Shown piece by piece: positions 1 to 9,204 of a stretch of 64,000 bases of DNA. The number at the start of each line of letters is the position of its first letter. Position 1 is the first letter of the stretch. Origin of the DNA: Helicobacter cetorum MIT 00-7128 (GTDB taxonomy: Bacteria; Campylobacterota; Campylobacteria; Campylobacterales; Helicobacteraceae); the NCBI RefSeq assembly GCF_000259255.1, contig NC_017737.1, positions 434,001 to 498,000 of the forward strand. The letters run 5' to 3'. The position numbers and the translations under genes are program-made. The notes beneath the pieces are model-generated. The model saw only the letters and a list, made by a program, of their open reading frames with translations, was not told the origin of the DNA and made no database searches.

Positions 1-112
1 CGCTTAGATAACAAATGGCTGGAATATAAATACCAGCACTTCTAGCAATTTCCAAAACGCTTTGTCCCTCTTCGCATTCAATTGTTTTACCATTGATGGT
101 TACTTTAATCAT
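1..112 (-). CDS. nuoG: NADH-quinone oxidoreductase subunit G, N-terminal fragment (cut by window edge)
   Basis: Only the first 37 codons are present; the gene runs off the left edge. The visible part is the start of the ferredoxin-like 2Fe-2S domain of complex I subunit G: a short beta hairpin (MIKVTINGKTIECEEGQSV), a helix, then GIYIPAICYLS, whose Cys34 would be the first cluster ligand. The ATG at 112 overlaps the stop of the preceding gene by an ATGA junction, so it is the next cistron of the nuo operon. The identification rests on the motif and on the operon position after the NuoF replacement. Confidence 0.85.
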   Translation of the reverse strand, partial: MIKVTINGKTIECEEGQSVLEIARSAGIYIPAICYLS

Positions 113-1140
113 AGATTTCCTTGAGAGTGGGATAAGAAAGTAATAGGGGTATAGGGATAAGTTTCAAAAAAAGCCCCTTCTAAAATCGCAACTAAGCCTT
201 TCAAATAAGGGCATTCTTTTAATTCGCATTCTAATGTTTTATCTAAGACTTGAATGTTAGCCTTAGAATGATTGAGCTTATTGGCCATTTTAAATTGTTT
301 AGAAAAATACAATTTGGGGGTTTCAAGAGTCTTATAGCTAACATAAGCAAATGAACCATTGGCTTCATTGATTTGTTCTAAAGGCTCTAAATCTTTTGAT
401 TTGAGCTGTGACTTGAAAGGCAAGATTTGTTCTTTTAAAGCTGTTTTAAGCAACAATTCTTTGTCTTTTGAGTGGTAAAATAAAGGTGTTGAATCTGAAA
501 AACTTGAAAATACTTGTAGGATTTTTAAATGGATATGGTTTTGCAACTCGCTTAAAAGAGTGTATAAAAACAAACCATGAGCATGCTTTGTGATTTCTCT
601 ATTTAGGACAAACACCACTTTTTGAGCTTCAAAAATGAGCGTGATGAGTTCTTGCAATTCTTCCTCGCTCATATTAGCTTCAGAGCTTAGATACCCTACA
701 TCTATATTTTCTAAAACATGCCCTTTTAATTGCGAAGTTTTTTCTAAAATACCCCTTAAAAGCAAAGATAAAATTGCCACTTCGGTGTTAATTTCATAAG
801 ACATAAAAAGACAAGTTTCTTGCAAATCTCTAGTGTCTTGTAGGGGTCTTAGTAGGGCGTAATTGAGTTTTGATTGATGGATGGTTTCTAGCAACAAACG
901 CTCATTTTCATTTAAATAAGTGTTTGAAAATCCCCCAAACAAAACACATAAATCGCTTTTTTCTAAAAAATTTAAGTCATCTTTAGTCACTTTATAGTTT
1001 ATTTTAAAACCTTTTTTGAGAGATAATTGCTCCAAGTAATAGGTTTCTTCTAAGCTAAGAGATGAGTTTGCTTCTAAAAGAGAATTTAGGGGGTTAAAAG
1101 CACTCAAAATTAAGCCTTTTTCTTCACAACAATGGTCCAA
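109..1140 (-). CDS. Complex I accessory subunit in the NuoF position (HP1265-like)
   Basis: 343 residues, lying between the NuoE-position gene and nuoG, the place where nuoF sits in most bacteria. I see no glycine-rich NADH/FMN-binding loop and no four-cysteine 4Fe-4S site typical of NuoF; the only close cysteine pair is near the C-terminus (CELKECP). This matches the known situation in Helicobacter and Campylobacter, where the NADH-dehydrogenase module is replaced by unrelated subunits and electrons are thought to come from flavodoxin or another donor. The start at 1140 overlaps the upstream gene by 31 bases; a later start is possible. Its biochemical role is not evident from sequence. Confidence 0.8.
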   Translation of the reverse strand: MDHCCEEKGLILSAFNPLNSLLEANSSLSLEETYYLEQLSLKKGFKINYKVTKDDLNFLEKSDLCVLFGGFSNTYLNENERLLLETIHQSKLNYALLRPLQDTRDLQETCLFMSYEINTEVAILSLLLRGILEKTSQLKGHVLENIDVGYLSSEANMSEEELQELITLIFEAQKVVFVLNREITKHAHGLFLYTLLSELQNHIHLKILQVFSSFSDSTPLFYHSKDKELLLKTALKEQILPFKSQLKSKDLEPLEQINEANGSFAYVSYKTLETPKLYFSKQFKMANKLNHSKANIQVLDKTLECELKECPYLKGLVAILEGAFFETYPYTPITFLSHSQGNL

Positions 1141-1340
1141 TCGGCTTGATTAAAACGCAAAGAATTAAGCAGTTCATGTCCTTTTGCCTGAATAAATTCA
1201 GCGCTCTTAGGAATATTAGAAAAATCCCCTACTTCAAACATAAAAATTGCTACTTCACTAGGTTGCATTTCTTTTTCAATCAATTGTTCCAAGCGTTCAA
1301 AAATATCCGCTTTTAGGGGGCGTAAATCAAAGCGTTTCAT
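1110..1340 (-). CDS. Small complex I subunit in the NuoE position (HP1264-like)
   Basis: A 76-residue protein between nuoD and the NuoF-position gene. It has none of the four cysteines that bind the 2Fe-2S cluster of true NuoE and is half its length. The start overlaps the nuoD stop by four bases (ATGA), and it overlaps the next gene by 31 bases, so translation of the three genes is probably coupled. Known epsilonproteobacterial nuo operons carry such a gene in place of nuoE. The likely role is to couple an alternative electron donor to complex I, which is inference from position. Confidence 0.8.
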   Translation of the reverse strand: MKRFDLRPLKADIFERLEQLIEKEMQPSEVAIFMFEVGDFSNIPKSAEFIQAKGHELLNSLRFNQADWTIVVKKKA

Positions 1341-2566
1341 CTATCTACCTCGCCAAATACCGCATTTGTTGAGCCAATAACCGTTACTGCATCAGCTAAA
1401 TATTGTCCTACTAAAATATCAGATAAAGCTCCGATGTGATAAAAGCTTGGGGCTCTAATCTTTAATCTATGGGGGTAGGGCTCACCCTCTGAATGGATAA
1501 AAAACCCTAATTCACCCTTAGGACTTTCTGTAGGTGCATACACCTCTCCAACAGGTGGACGCATGCCTTGAGTTACTAAGACAAAATGTTGCATTAAAGC
1601 ATAGTTTTGAGTCATTATATCCTCTTTGGGCATAGAAATATAATGCGGATTTTGAGCCATAATGGGCGTATCGCTCTTGGCATACATAGGAATGAGTTGC
1701 TCAATAATGCGAATGCTTTCATCAATTTCTAGCATATACAAGCAATACCTATCATAGCTATCGCCATAATTACCCACCGGTATATCAAAATCAAGCTCTT
1801 TATAAAGCTCATAAGGCTCTTCTTTTCTGATATCATAGGCAATGCCAGTTCCTCTTAGCATAATGCCACTCATACCCCAACTTTGTGCCATTTTTTGCGT
1901 TACAACGCCCACATTTTCCAAACGCATACGCCAAATGCGGTTATTATCTAATAACCCTTGAATGAGTTTTTTGCATTCTCTCATTTCACCTAAGAATTTT
2001 TTTAAGCCTTCTAGCCAATTAGGGGGCAAATCTAAAGGCACACCACCAATTCTTATGGCATTATGTGTTAATCTTGCTCCGCAATAATCCTCCATTAAAT
2101 CTAGCCCATACTCTCTTGTTTTAAACGCATATAAAAACACGCTCATCGCCCCTACATCTAGGGCATGCACGCTGATAAAAAAGATGTGTGAAATCATGCG
2201 GTTTAATTCCAATAAAATCGTGCGAATCACTTGGGCTCGGCGCGGGATTTCTAAATCTAGCAAGGTCTCTATGGCATGCGCATAAGCGTAATTGTTGCTT
2301 GTAGAAGATGTGTAGTCCAATCTGTCTGTGGTAGGCATGTATTCATTATAAGTCATGTTTTCGCCTAGCTTTTCACAGCCCCTATGCAAATAGCCAATTT
2401 CAGGCGTTGCTTTAATGATTCTTTCGCCTTCTAGTTCTAAAATCAAGCGTAATTGCCCATGGCTAGAAGGGTGTTGAGGTCCAAAATTGATAACCATTTG
2501 ATTATCGTCATGTTCAAAGATAATATTTTCAAATTGGGGTTTTAGTTTGGTAAAATTTTGAGCCAT
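1337..2566 (-). CDS. nuoD: NADH-quinone oxidoreductase subunit D
   Basis: 409 residues, the usual length for the 49-kDa subunit of the hydrophilic arm, which forms the quinone-binding cavity together with NuoB. The family signature [21 protein letters not shown] begins near residue 28, and the C-terminal [13 protein letters not shown] motif is present. It lies one base downstream of nuoC and overlaps the following small subunit by four bases, inside the nuoA-B-C-D operon read leftward. Nothing suggests damage. Confidence 0.97.
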   Translation of the reverse strand: MAQNFTKLKPQFENIIFEHDDNQMVINFGPQHPSSHGQLRLILELEGERIIKATPEIGYLHRGCEKLGENMTYNEYMPTTDRLDYTSSTSNNYAYAHAIETLLDLEIPRRAQVIRTILLELNRMISHIFFISVHALDVGAMSVFLYAFKTREYGLDLMEDYCGARLTHNAIRIGGVPLDLPPNWLEGLKKFLGEMRECKKLIQGLLDNNRIWRMRLENVGVVTQKMAQSWGMSGIMLRGTGIAYDIRKEEPYELYKELDFDIPVGNYGDSYDRYCLYMLEIDESIRIIEQLIPMYAKSDTPIMAQNPHYISMPKEDIMTQNYALMQHFVLVTQGMRPPVGEVYAPTESPKGELGFFIHSEGEPYPHRLKIRAPSFYHIGALSDILVGQYLADAVTVIGSTNAVFGEVDR

Positions 2567-2567
2567 T

Positions 2568-3365
2568 TTATAGCCTCTTCTTTAAAATAGTGGGAGCGAG
2601 TTTGTGCAAATCCTTAACAAAAGGAATTTTCTTAAACGCATGTTTTTCTTCTATCTCTTTTAGTTCTTCGCCCTTGCCTTGCTCATAGCCAACTTTTGCA
2701 AAATTGAAGGTATCTTTTTCATCTACCCTAGCACTATCTCGTTGCTCTTTGCCAATAATTTCTCTGTATTCTTTGCCAAAGATTTTATCCACTTCATACC
2801 ACTGGGCAAATTCATCGCCCTTAAGCGGATAAGAGCGTAATAAGGGGTGCCCTACCCAATCATTAGGCATGATAATGCGTTTTAAATAAGGGTGCTTATC
2901 AAACACAATACCAAGCATATCATAGGCTTCTCTTTCGCTCCAATTAGCCGAGCGGTATAAAAAGCTTAGTGAATCTATGCTCTCATTAGGCAATAAAGTG
3001 CATTTCACGCGCACCCTGCGGCGATTCTTACAATTATCACCAAAACCTACAAATTGATAGAACAATTCAAAATGCCCTTTTTTAGCGCACAAATCTATCG
3101 CACTCATTTCACTTAGAGTTTCATAACCTAAATGGCGTAGTATGGTGGCAATCTCAAAAATATCATCTTTTTTAACCCAAAATACGGCGGTGTGAGTCTC
3201 TATGTATTTGTCTAAAATCTCATGCTTATAAGAGAGATGGTTATAGACAATTTCATAAGCACTACCTTCTAAATATTTTTTAGGGGTAGGTTCTATGATT
3301 TTGTAGCGGTCATGCTGGCGTGATTGTTTTTGCACATCTTCATAAGGGGATTGCTTTCTAATCAT
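2568..3365 (-). CDS. nuoC: NADH-quinone oxidoreductase subunit C
   Basis: 265 residues. The 30-kDa-subunit motif is clear near residues 140-170: [17 protein letters not shown] followed by [13 protein letters not shown]. The protein is a structural part of the peripheral arm, contacting NuoB and NuoD. It is separate from nuoD (not fused as in E. coli). The start shares one base with the nuoB stop. The C-terminal tail after about residue 210 is lysine/glutamate-rich and looks like a lineage extension. Confidence 0.95.
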   Translation of the reverse strand: MIRKQSPYEDVQKQSRQHDRYKIIEPTPKKYLEGSAYEIVYNHLSYKHEILDKYIETHTAVFWVKKDDIFEIATILRHLGYETLSEMSAIDLCAKKGHFELFYQFVGFGDNCKNRRRVRVKCTLLPNESIDSLSFLYRSANWSEREAYDMLGIVFDKHPYLKRIIMPNDWVGHPLLRSYPLKGDEFAQWYEVDKIFGKEYREIIGKEQRDSARVDEKDTFNFAKVGYEQGKGEELKEIEEKHAFKKIPFVKDLHKLAPTILKKRL

Positions 3366-3868
3366 TAAATCAACCTTTTAGGGGTGTCTTGTTTAATCGC
3401 TTTGGAGCGTCTGATTTTATCTTGTAAAACCATAAGGGCGTATTGCAAAGTCTCTGGGCGTGGTGCACAGCCGGGCAAATAAATATCCACTGGAATGATT
3501 CTATCAGCCCCTTGAACGGTCGCATAAGTGTTAAACATTCCGCCAGTATTTGCACAACTTCCCATAGAAATCACCCATTTAGGTTCAGGCATTTGGTCAT
3601 AGAGTCTACGCATAAACTCGGCATGTTTTTTAGTGAGTGTGCCAGCAATTATCATCACATCAGATTGTCTAGGGCTGGCTCTAAAAATCGTGCCAAATCT
3701 ATCAAAATCAAACCTTGAACCCCCTGTTGCCATCATCTCAATCGCACAACATGCCAAGCCATAGGTCAAAGGCCAAAGCGAATTAGAACGCCCCCAATTT
3801 AATAATTTATCCAAAGTGCTTAGAACAACTGGTGCTTGTTGCATTACTTCACCTCTAAATTTTGCCAA
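3365..3868 (-). CDS. nuoB: NADH-quinone oxidoreductase subunit B
   Basis: 167 residues. All four ligands of the N2 4Fe-4S cluster are visible: the tandem Cys40-Cys41 in [12 protein letters not shown], Cys105 in MGSCANTGG and Cys134 in LPGCAPRP. N2 is the terminal cluster that reduces the quinone. The start at 3868 overlaps the 3' end of nuoA by 25 bases. A short frame on the opposite strand (3443-3718) is a shadow of this conserved gene. Confidence 0.97.
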   Translation of the reverse strand: MAKFRGEVMQQAPVVLSTLDKLLNWGRSNSLWPLTYGLACCAIEMMATGGSRFDFDRFGTIFRASPRQSDVMIIAGTLTKKHAEFMRRLYDQMPEPKWVISMGSCANTGGMFNTYATVQGADRIIPVDIYLPGCAPRPETLQYALMVLQDKIRRSKAIKQDTPKRLI

Positions 3869-4245
3869 GTTAAGGCATTTCGCTTGAGAGCATAGATAAA
3901 ACCAATAGCTAAAAAGGATACAAAGCCTAGCATTTCAACTAGCCCAAATAAGCCTAACTTTCTAAAATCAATAGCCCAAGGAAACATGAAAACGATTTCT
4001 ACATCAAATAAAATAAAAAGCATAGCCATGATATAGAAATGGTGTGAGATTCTATTGGGCTGTTTGAGAGCCACAGGTCCGCATTCATACGGAGCGAGCT
4101 TAAGCTTTTCGCCTTTTTTTTGAGCCATTTTACGGCTTAAAAAGCGTTGGATTCTTAAGGTTAGGTTAAACACCCAAAAAGTGAATACTAACAAAACAAA
4201 AACGCCAAAATAGGGGTGATTCAATGCTTCTGTAGCTTCTTGCAT
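3844..4245 (-). CDS. nuoA: NADH-quinone oxidoreductase subunit A
   Basis: 133 residues with three predicted membrane helices (about 12-32, 68-90 and 95-118). The motif KLAPYECG in the loop after helix 1 is the hallmark of NuoA/ND3. First gene of the nuo operon; a GGAG lies 12 bases before the ATG, a rather long spacing. The 117 bases upstream separate it from the sirtuin gene and should hold the nuo promoter unless transcription reads through from secG. Confidence 0.95.
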   Translation of the reverse strand: MQEATEALNHPYFGVFVLLVFTFWVFNLTLRIQRFLSRKMAQKKGEKLKLAPYECGPVALKQPNRISHHFYIMAMLFILFDVEIVFMFPWAIDFRKLGLFGLVEMLGFVSFLAIGFIYALKRNALTWQNLEVK

Positions 4246-4362
4246 TAGGCTTTCAAGCTCCTTTGATTTATTACTTTATGGCAAATGATGACAAAGATTA
4301 AACCATATTTTTGTTAATGCTTGGCTGAAAAAATCAAAAATATTCTTTTAAATCAAAAATAG

Positions 4363-5049
4363 CTATGCACTTTCTATGAGTTTTGGCATTAAATCTTGCA
4401 TAGCACTCACTGCACTACTACTAATACATTGAATATTTTTAGGCATGCGAGCACTTTTAGCCATAGGGTCAATATAATAAATGAGCGCATTCTTTGGTGC
4501 ATAGGTAAAAAGACTCGCTGCAGGATAGACTTGCAAAGAAGTGCCAATAATCATTAAAATATCAGCTTTTTTAACTAAATAGATAGCCTCTTTTAAGAAC
4601 AGCACTTTTTCGCCAAACCATACAATATCAGGGCGTAATTGCGATTTGTCTTCAGCCAAATCTCCTAAATGTAAATCCTTTTCCCACAAATAGACTAAAT
4701 GAGGATTTTTAACACTGCGCACACTCAATAATTCTCCATGCAAATGCAAAACATTAGAAGAGCCTGCTCTTTCATGTAAATCATCTACATTTTGAGTAAC
4801 GATACTAACTTGATAATATTTTTCTAATTTTGCTAAAGCTTTATGGGCATCATTAGGGCTGACTTCAAAAAGTTGTCTGCGTCTGGCGTTATAAAAATCT
4901 AGCACTTTTTGTGGGTTCTTTTCCCAACCTTGTGGCGAGGCAACCTCCATAATATCATGCCCCTCCCATAAACCTCCAGCATCTCTAAAAGTCTTAATCC
5001 CACTTTCTGCAGAAATCCCCGCTCCGCTTAAGATTACTAAGTTTTTCAT
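4363..5049 (-). CDS. cobB: NAD-dependent deacylase, sirtuin class III (CobB-like)
   Basis: 228 residues. Sirtuin motifs are intact: GAGISAESGIKTFR (residues 9-22), TQNVDDLH (85-92) and the LHLHG segment with catalytic His104. Tyr53 and Arg56 in FYNARR match the pair that, in E. coli CobB and human SIRT5, binds succinyl/malonyl groups, so desuccinylase activity is likely. Unusual: the segment between His104 and VWFGE, where sirtuins carry two Cys pairs for structural zinc, contains no cysteine. The start forms a TAATG overlap with the RDD gene. Last cistron of the secG-frr-pyrE set. Confidence 0.9.
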   Translation of the reverse strand: MKNLVILSGAGISAESGIKTFRDAGGLWEGHDIMEVASPQGWEKNPQKVLDFYNARRRQLFEVSPNDAHKALAKLEKYYQVSIVTQNVDDLHERAGSSNVLHLHGELLSVRSVKNPHLVYLWEKDLHLGDLAEDKSQLRPDIVWFGEKVLFLKEAIYLVKKADILMIIGTSLQVYPAASLFTYAPKNALIYYIDPMAKSARMPKNIQCISSSAVSAMQDLMPKLIESA

Positions 5050-5534
5050 TATTTTTCCTTGATGATTTCAATGTGAGTGCCACTGAGTTTATCATGCAAA
5101 AAAAACTTAAAAATAAAGGGTGCAATAAACCCTATAAGCAAACTCATGCTAAGTATCCATGCAACAAAGCGCCATAGGGCTAAGAAAAAGCCCACTTTTT
5201 TGCCATTATTTTTGATTAATCTAAAATTTGCATAACGCATTCCGGGGCTTTGAGTTTTGAAAGCAATAAATAAACTATGCACAATAGCATACCAACATAA
5301 GCATAAAAAAATCGCACCTTGATTTTCCCTAAAGCTTTGTGCGCTCCCTAAGACAATATAAGTCATAAAATAAAGCATAGGGGTATAAATCATAAAAATA
5401 TCAGTGATAAAAGCCTTTAAGCGTAAGGTAACCCCAAGTTCTTTTGAAAAGTGGGGTTGGTAGGTATTTTTTGTGGCGTTTTTAATGGGTGAGGGTTTTA
5501 AAAGAGTTTTGGCACGATTTCTTTTAGTTCCCAC
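5049..5534 (-). CDS. RDD-family membrane protein
   Basis: 161 residues; the RDD domain (here [15 protein letters not shown] near residue 42) is followed by two more hydrophobic stretches (about 68-90 and 118-145). The family is structural in definition; some members act as transporters or channels, but no function can be assigned here. The start is GTG at 5534, overlapping the pyrE stop by 11 bases. The first 30 residues are basic and likely cytoplasmic. Confidence 0.8.
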   Translation of the reverse strand: MGTKRNRAKTLLKPSPIKNATKNTYQPHFSKELGVTLRLKAFITDIFMIYTPMLYFMTYIVLGSAQSFRENQGAIFLCLCWYAIVHSLFIAFKTQSPGMRYANFRLIKNNGKKVGFFLALWRFVAWILSMSLLIGFIAPFIFKFFLHDKLSGTHIEIIKEK

Positions 5535-6129
5535 GACTTCCGGGTTTTATAGCAGTGCTTGTAGCACATAAGGGACAAGTGCTAGGCTCATACATATCAA
5601 AAATAAAATCCTCTAGGGCAAAAAAGGGCAAATCGCTTGGTAGGCATGCGCCCTCTTTAGCCTCTAAAATAGAATGTGTGCGCTTGCAAATCCCACGATT
5701 AGCTAAAGCTCCAAAAGCTACAATTTTAGCGCCCTTTTCTTCTAAGGCTTTGGCGCATTCCATAGCGGATTTTCCGGTAGTGATAATATCTTCACACACT
5801 AAAATCCTTTCATTCTCTTTGACTTCAAAGCCACGCCTTAAAGTCATTACGCCATTCACCCTTTCAGTAAAGATAAAGCGCACATTTAAAGCCCTTGCAA
5901 GTTCATACCCAGCAAGTATGCCCCCAATAGCAGGCGAGCATACGCACTCAATGTCTAGTTTAGCCTCTTTAATTTGTTTGGCTAGATTGATAGCAAATTC
6001 TTGGGCTAGTTGGGGGTTTTCTAATACTTTAGCAGATTGCAAGTAATGATTAGAGTGAAACCCACTACTAAGCAAAAAATGCCCTTCTAAAAGCGCTCCA
6101 GCATTTTTGTAACATTCTTTGACATTCAT
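5524..6129 (-). CDS. pyrE: Orotate phosphoribosyltransferase
   Basis: 201 residues. Converts orotate and PRPP to orotidine 5'-monophosphate in pyrimidine synthesis. The PRPP-binding motif [17 protein letters not shown] lies at about residues 108-124, and the flexible-loop residues are in TLRRGF. Cytoplasmic dimer in the family. It sits nine bases downstream of frr and overlaps the RDD gene. An opposite-strand open frame (5555-6046) is a shadow. Confidence 0.95.
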   Translation of the reverse strand: MNVKECYKNAGALLEGHFLLSSGFHSNHYLQSAKVLENPQLAQEFAINLAKQIKEAKLDIECVCSPAIGGILAGYELARALNVRFIFTERVNGVMTLRRGFEVKENERILVCEDIITTGKSAMECAKALEEKGAKIVAFGALANRGICKRTHSILEAKEGACLPSDLPFFALEDFIFDMYEPSTCPLCATSTAIKPGSRGN

Positions 6130-6138
6130 AAGTGCCCC

Positions 6139-6696
6139 CTAGATTTTTAAAATATCTTCTTCTTTATTTTTGACGCTTTCTTCAATTTTCTTGCTTGCCT
6201 CATCGGTCATTTTCTGCACTTGCTCTTGAGCTTTTTTGCTTTCATCTTCAGTAATTTCTTTATCTTTTTCTAGTTTTTTAATTTTGTTATTAGCGTCTTG
6301 GCGGATATTGCGCACAGCTACTTTAGCTTTTTCGCCCATAGCTTTGGCATCTTTAGCAATTAACTTTCGTTGCTCTTGAGTCATTGGAGGGAAAAACAAT
6401 TTGATGTTTTCGCCATCATTGTTAGGATTAACGCCAATATTAGCCTCTTGAATTGCCCTTTCAATTTCTTTTAATAAGTTCTTTTCCCAAGGACTGATTT
6501 GAATGGTTGTTGCATCAGTGGCAATAACAGAGCCTACTTGATTGAGTGCTGTAGGCGTGCCATAGTAATCTACTTTAATATGGTCTAAAATATTGATAGA
6601 GACCTTAGCACTTCGCAAGGTAGAAAATTCTCTATGTAGGGCTTGCACGCTTTTTTGCATTAAATCTTTGGTTTCATCATAAATAGCTTGTAACAT
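6139..6696 (-). CDS. frr: Ribosome recycling factor
   Basis: 185 residues, normal RRF length. The N-terminal helix [20 protein letters not shown] and the C-terminal lysine/glutamate-rich helices of the three-helix bundle are recognisable; the domain II segment [16 protein letters not shown] is characteristic. It splits post-termination ribosomes with EF-G. The start overlaps the secG stop by one base (TAATG). Confidence 0.97.
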   Translation of the reverse strand: MLQAIYDETKDLMQKSVQALHREFSTLRSAKVSINILDHIKVDYYGTPTALNQVGSVIATDATTIQISPWEKNLLKEIERAIQEANIGVNPNNDGENIKLFFPPMTQEQRKLIAKDAKAMGEKAKVAVRNIRQDANNKIKKLEKDKEITEDESKKAQEQVQKMTDEASKKIEESVKNKEEDILKI

Positions 6697-7307
6697 TATT
6701 TTTCTTCCTTTGTTTGTTTTTTATGTGGTTGTTCTTTAGTGGGTTTTTTAGGAGTTTTTTCAGCATTTTTGGTTGTATGGGTTTTATTGTGCTGGGCTTT
6801 GGTGTGGGTGTTAGCATTTGTTTTGGCATTTGTTGTGGGTTTATTTTGTGCGCTTGGTTTAGGCTTATTAGGATTTTCTTGATTGTTGGTTGCTGGCTTT
6901 AAAGACTCTTTTTCTGGCGCTTTTGGCTCTATGGTCTTGGGCTTTTCAAGCGGAGCAAGAGGGTTTAGAAGATTAGAAGATGGCGTTTCTAAAAGTTTTT
7001 GAGCTCCAGAAGAAGGGATTAAAGGAGAGAGTTCTTTTTTATTCTTGGTGTCATCTAAAATACTTTTGTTATAGTCTTTGTTATACAAATATCCTAGTGC
7101 AATAGTATTGATAACAAAAATCAAACCCAAGAACATTGTGAGTTTAGCCATAAAACTTGCAGGTCCTTTTGCGCCAAATAAAGAATCATTGCTCCCACTA
7201 TAAGCTCCCAAACCAATACTAGAACTTTTTTGCAATAAGACCACAATCACAATTAATACTGCTAAAATAATTTGCAACCAAAATAGCGCACTCGTCATAA
7301 ACACCAA
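6696..7307 (-). CDS. secG: Preprotein translocase subunit SecG with long basic tail
   Basis: 203 residues. The first 80 are a standard SecG: two membrane helices (about 7-25 and 52-72) flanking the conserved loop [21 protein letters not shown]. After about residue 95 comes a low-complexity tail rich in Lys, Pro, Thr, Asn and Gln with several His residues. Canonical SecG is 75-110 residues, so the tail is an extension; I believe H. pylori SecG also has one, which would make it a lineage trait. First gene of the leftward secG-frr-pyrE-RDD-cobB set. Confidence 0.93.
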   Translation of the reverse strand: MVFMTSALFWLQIILAVLIVIVVLLQKSSSIGLGAYSGSNDSLFGAKGPASFMAKLTMFLGLIFVINTIALGYLYNKDYNKSILDDTKNKKELSPLIPSSGAQKLLETPSSNLLNPLAPLEKPKTIEPKAPEKESLKPATNNQENPNKPKPSAQNKPTTNAKTNANTHTKAQHNKTHTTKNAEKTPKKPTKEQPHKKQTKEEK

Positions 7308-7420
7308 TTCCTTAATTCTAAAAATTTAAGCAAAATTACTTGTGATTCTATCTAAAATTTGCTAAGAATACACTAAAATTTCGTTCATAGTCCAACTAAA
7401 GGCAATATTTAAGATTAGTG

Positions 7421-8131
7421 ATGCCAAATTTCTTACACTCTTTTAACAAGCATGCTAAAACTTATAGCGCTAATTCTTTAGCACAACAAGACTTGGCTTT
7501 GCTGTTGCTTAAAAATTTAAAACAACGAGCTTATACTAAAGTTTTAGATTTGGGGGCTGGGAGTGGCATGGTAGCAAATATTTTAGAAAAATATGGTATT
7601 CAAGTAGATGAATTGATTGCCTTAGATAGTGCGCAAAACATGCTTGAATGCCATAAAAAAGTTAGTTCTAAGATTCAAAAAATCACTTTAGAATTGGCTG
7701 ATTTTGAGTGTTATGAGTTTAAAGCTTATGATTTAATTATTGCTTGTTCATCTTTGCAATGGGCTTTGAATTTAGAAAAGCTTTTAAAAGATATTGCTTT
7801 AAGTGCTAAAGAAGTTGCACTAGCCATTCATACAGATTTTAGCTTGCATGAGGTGCATGCGTTTTTAAAAACAAACTCTCCATTAAAAAGCGCTTATGCA
7901 CTAAAAAGCATGCTTAAAAATATCTTTAAAGATTTTGATTACAATATTCAAACAAAGCGTTTAGCGCTACATTTTGAGAATAAAGAAGATTTTTTTAGCC
8001 ATTTGCAAAAATCAGGGCTTTTAGGAGGGGGAACACTTAGTTTTAAGCAAAAAAAAGATTTTTTTAAAAATATGGCATTTGAGAAATTGAGCTATGAGGC
8101 GCTCTTATTTTGGGCGATTAAACGCTCTTAA
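7421..8131 (+). CDS. SAM-dependent methyltransferase, BioC-like (HP1254-like)
   Basis: 236 residues from the ATG at 7421 (a GTG lies one codon earlier). A class I methyltransferase fold is shown by VLDLGAGSGMVANIL (motif I, about residues 40-54), ALDSAQNML (motif II) and LIIACSSLQW (motif IV). The Phe/Trp-rich C-terminal half resembles BioC, the malonyl-ACP methyltransferase that starts biotin synthesis. In H. pylori the gene before trpS carries the same annotation. Its substrate cannot be proven from sequence. Divergent from secG across about 110 AT-rich bases. Confidence 0.75.
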   Translation: MPNFLHSFNKHAKTYSANSLAQQDLALLLLKNLKQRAYTKVLDLGAGSGMVANILEKYGIQVDELIALDSAQNMLECHKKVSSKIQKITLELADFECYEFKAYDLIIACSSLQWALNLEKLLKDIALSAKEVALAIHTDFSLHEVHAFLKTNSPLKSAYALKSMLKNIFKDFDYNIQTKRLALHFENKEDFFSHLQKSGLLGGGTLSFKQKKDFFKNMAFEKLSYEALLFWAIKRS

Positions 8132-8223
8132 AAGTCTTTCATTGAAATATTAAAATTAGGTTGCTACAATATTTGAAATTAAAATATCTTTGTCAATTTA
8201 ATTTAAAAAAGGATAATTTAGGT

Positions 8224-9204
8224 ATGCAAAAAAAACGAGTCTTTTCAGGCATTCAGCCAACAGGACAAATCCATTTGGGTAATTATCTAGGAGCGATTAA
8301 GCATTGGGTTAAGATGCAAGATGAGTATGAAAACCTTTTTTGTGTGGTTAATTCGCATGCCATTACTCTACCCATAGAGCCTAAGTTTTTAAAAGCACAA
8401 AGCTATGAATTAGTTAAATTGCTTCTAGCTTGTGGGATAGATTCTAACAAATCAGGACTATTTATTCAAAGTGAAATTGATGAACACCCCGCATTAGCGT
8501 GGCTATTAGATTGTCAAGTGTCTATGGGGGAAATGCAACGCATGACACAATTTAAAGACAAATCTTTGAAAAACCCAAAAAGCGTGAATGTGGGGCTTTT
8601 TAATTATCCTATTTTAATGGCGTCAGATATTTTGTTGTATCAAACGGATTTAGTGCCAGTAGGCGAAGACCAAAAACAGCATTTAGAGCTCACACGAAAT
8701 GTTGCAGAAAAGTTTAATAGGGATTTTGGAGAATGCTTTAAAGTGCCTGAACCTTTAATCGCAAAAGTGGGGGCAAGGGTTATGGGATTAGATGAACCAA
8801 GTATTAAGATGAGTAAATCGCATAAGGGAACTAACCATGCGATTTTTCTTTTAGATGAAGCTGATGTGATTTTAAGAAAAATCAAAAAAGCCACTACGGA
8901 TTCTATTGGCACAATTAAATTTGATGAAAATAGAGAAGGCATTTTTAATCTCTTAAATATCTATATGCTTTTGAGCAATGAGAGTAAAGAAAATATAGAA
9001 GAGCGTTTTAGAGATAAGGGCTATGGGGATTTTAAAAAAGAATTAGCTGAAGTGATTATCCAATCGCTTAAGCCCATACAAGAAAAATACAAAGAAATCA
9101 GTGATGATGAAGTGAGAATGGTGTTAAATCAAGGCGTAGAAAAAGCTAGACCTTTAGCTAAAGCTACTTATCAAAAAGCTAAAGAGTTAATGGGGTTAAT
9201 TTAA
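8224..9204 (+). CDS. trpS: Tryptophanyl-tRNA synthetase
   Basis: 326 residues from the ATG at 8224, preceded by AAAGGATAATTTAGGT; an upstream TTG at 8161 would add 21 residues that match nothing in the family. The class I signatures are PTGQIHLGN (HIGH-type) and IKMSKSH (KMSKS). The Trp/ATP site segments [16 protein letters not shown] and [15 protein letters not shown] are intact. The stop abuts the GTG start of the peptide-binding protein gene. Confidence 0.97.
   Translation: MQKKRVFSGIQPTGQIHLGNYLGAIKHWVKMQDEYENLFCVVNSHAITLPIEPKFLKAQSYELVKLLLACGIDSNKSGLFIQSEIDEHPALAWLLDCQVSMGEMQRMTQFKDKSLKNPKSVNVGLFNYPILMASDILLYQTDLVPVGEDQKQHLELTRNVAEKFNRDFGECFKVPEPLIAKVGARVMGLDEPSIKMSKSHKGTNHAIFLLDEADVILRKIKKATTDSIGTIKFDENREGIFNLLNIYMLLSNESKENIEERFRDKGYGDFKKELAEVIIQSLKPIQEKYKEISDDEVRMVLNQGVEKARPLAKATYQKAKELMGLI

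Noticed and set aside
3443-3718. 91-codon plus-strand frame over nuoB
   Set aside because: Antisense to highly conserved nuoB; no supporting signals.
5555-6046. 163-codon frame on the plus strand over pyrE
   Set aside because: It lies entirely within pyrE, which has full family motifs; no ribosome site or recognisable domain.
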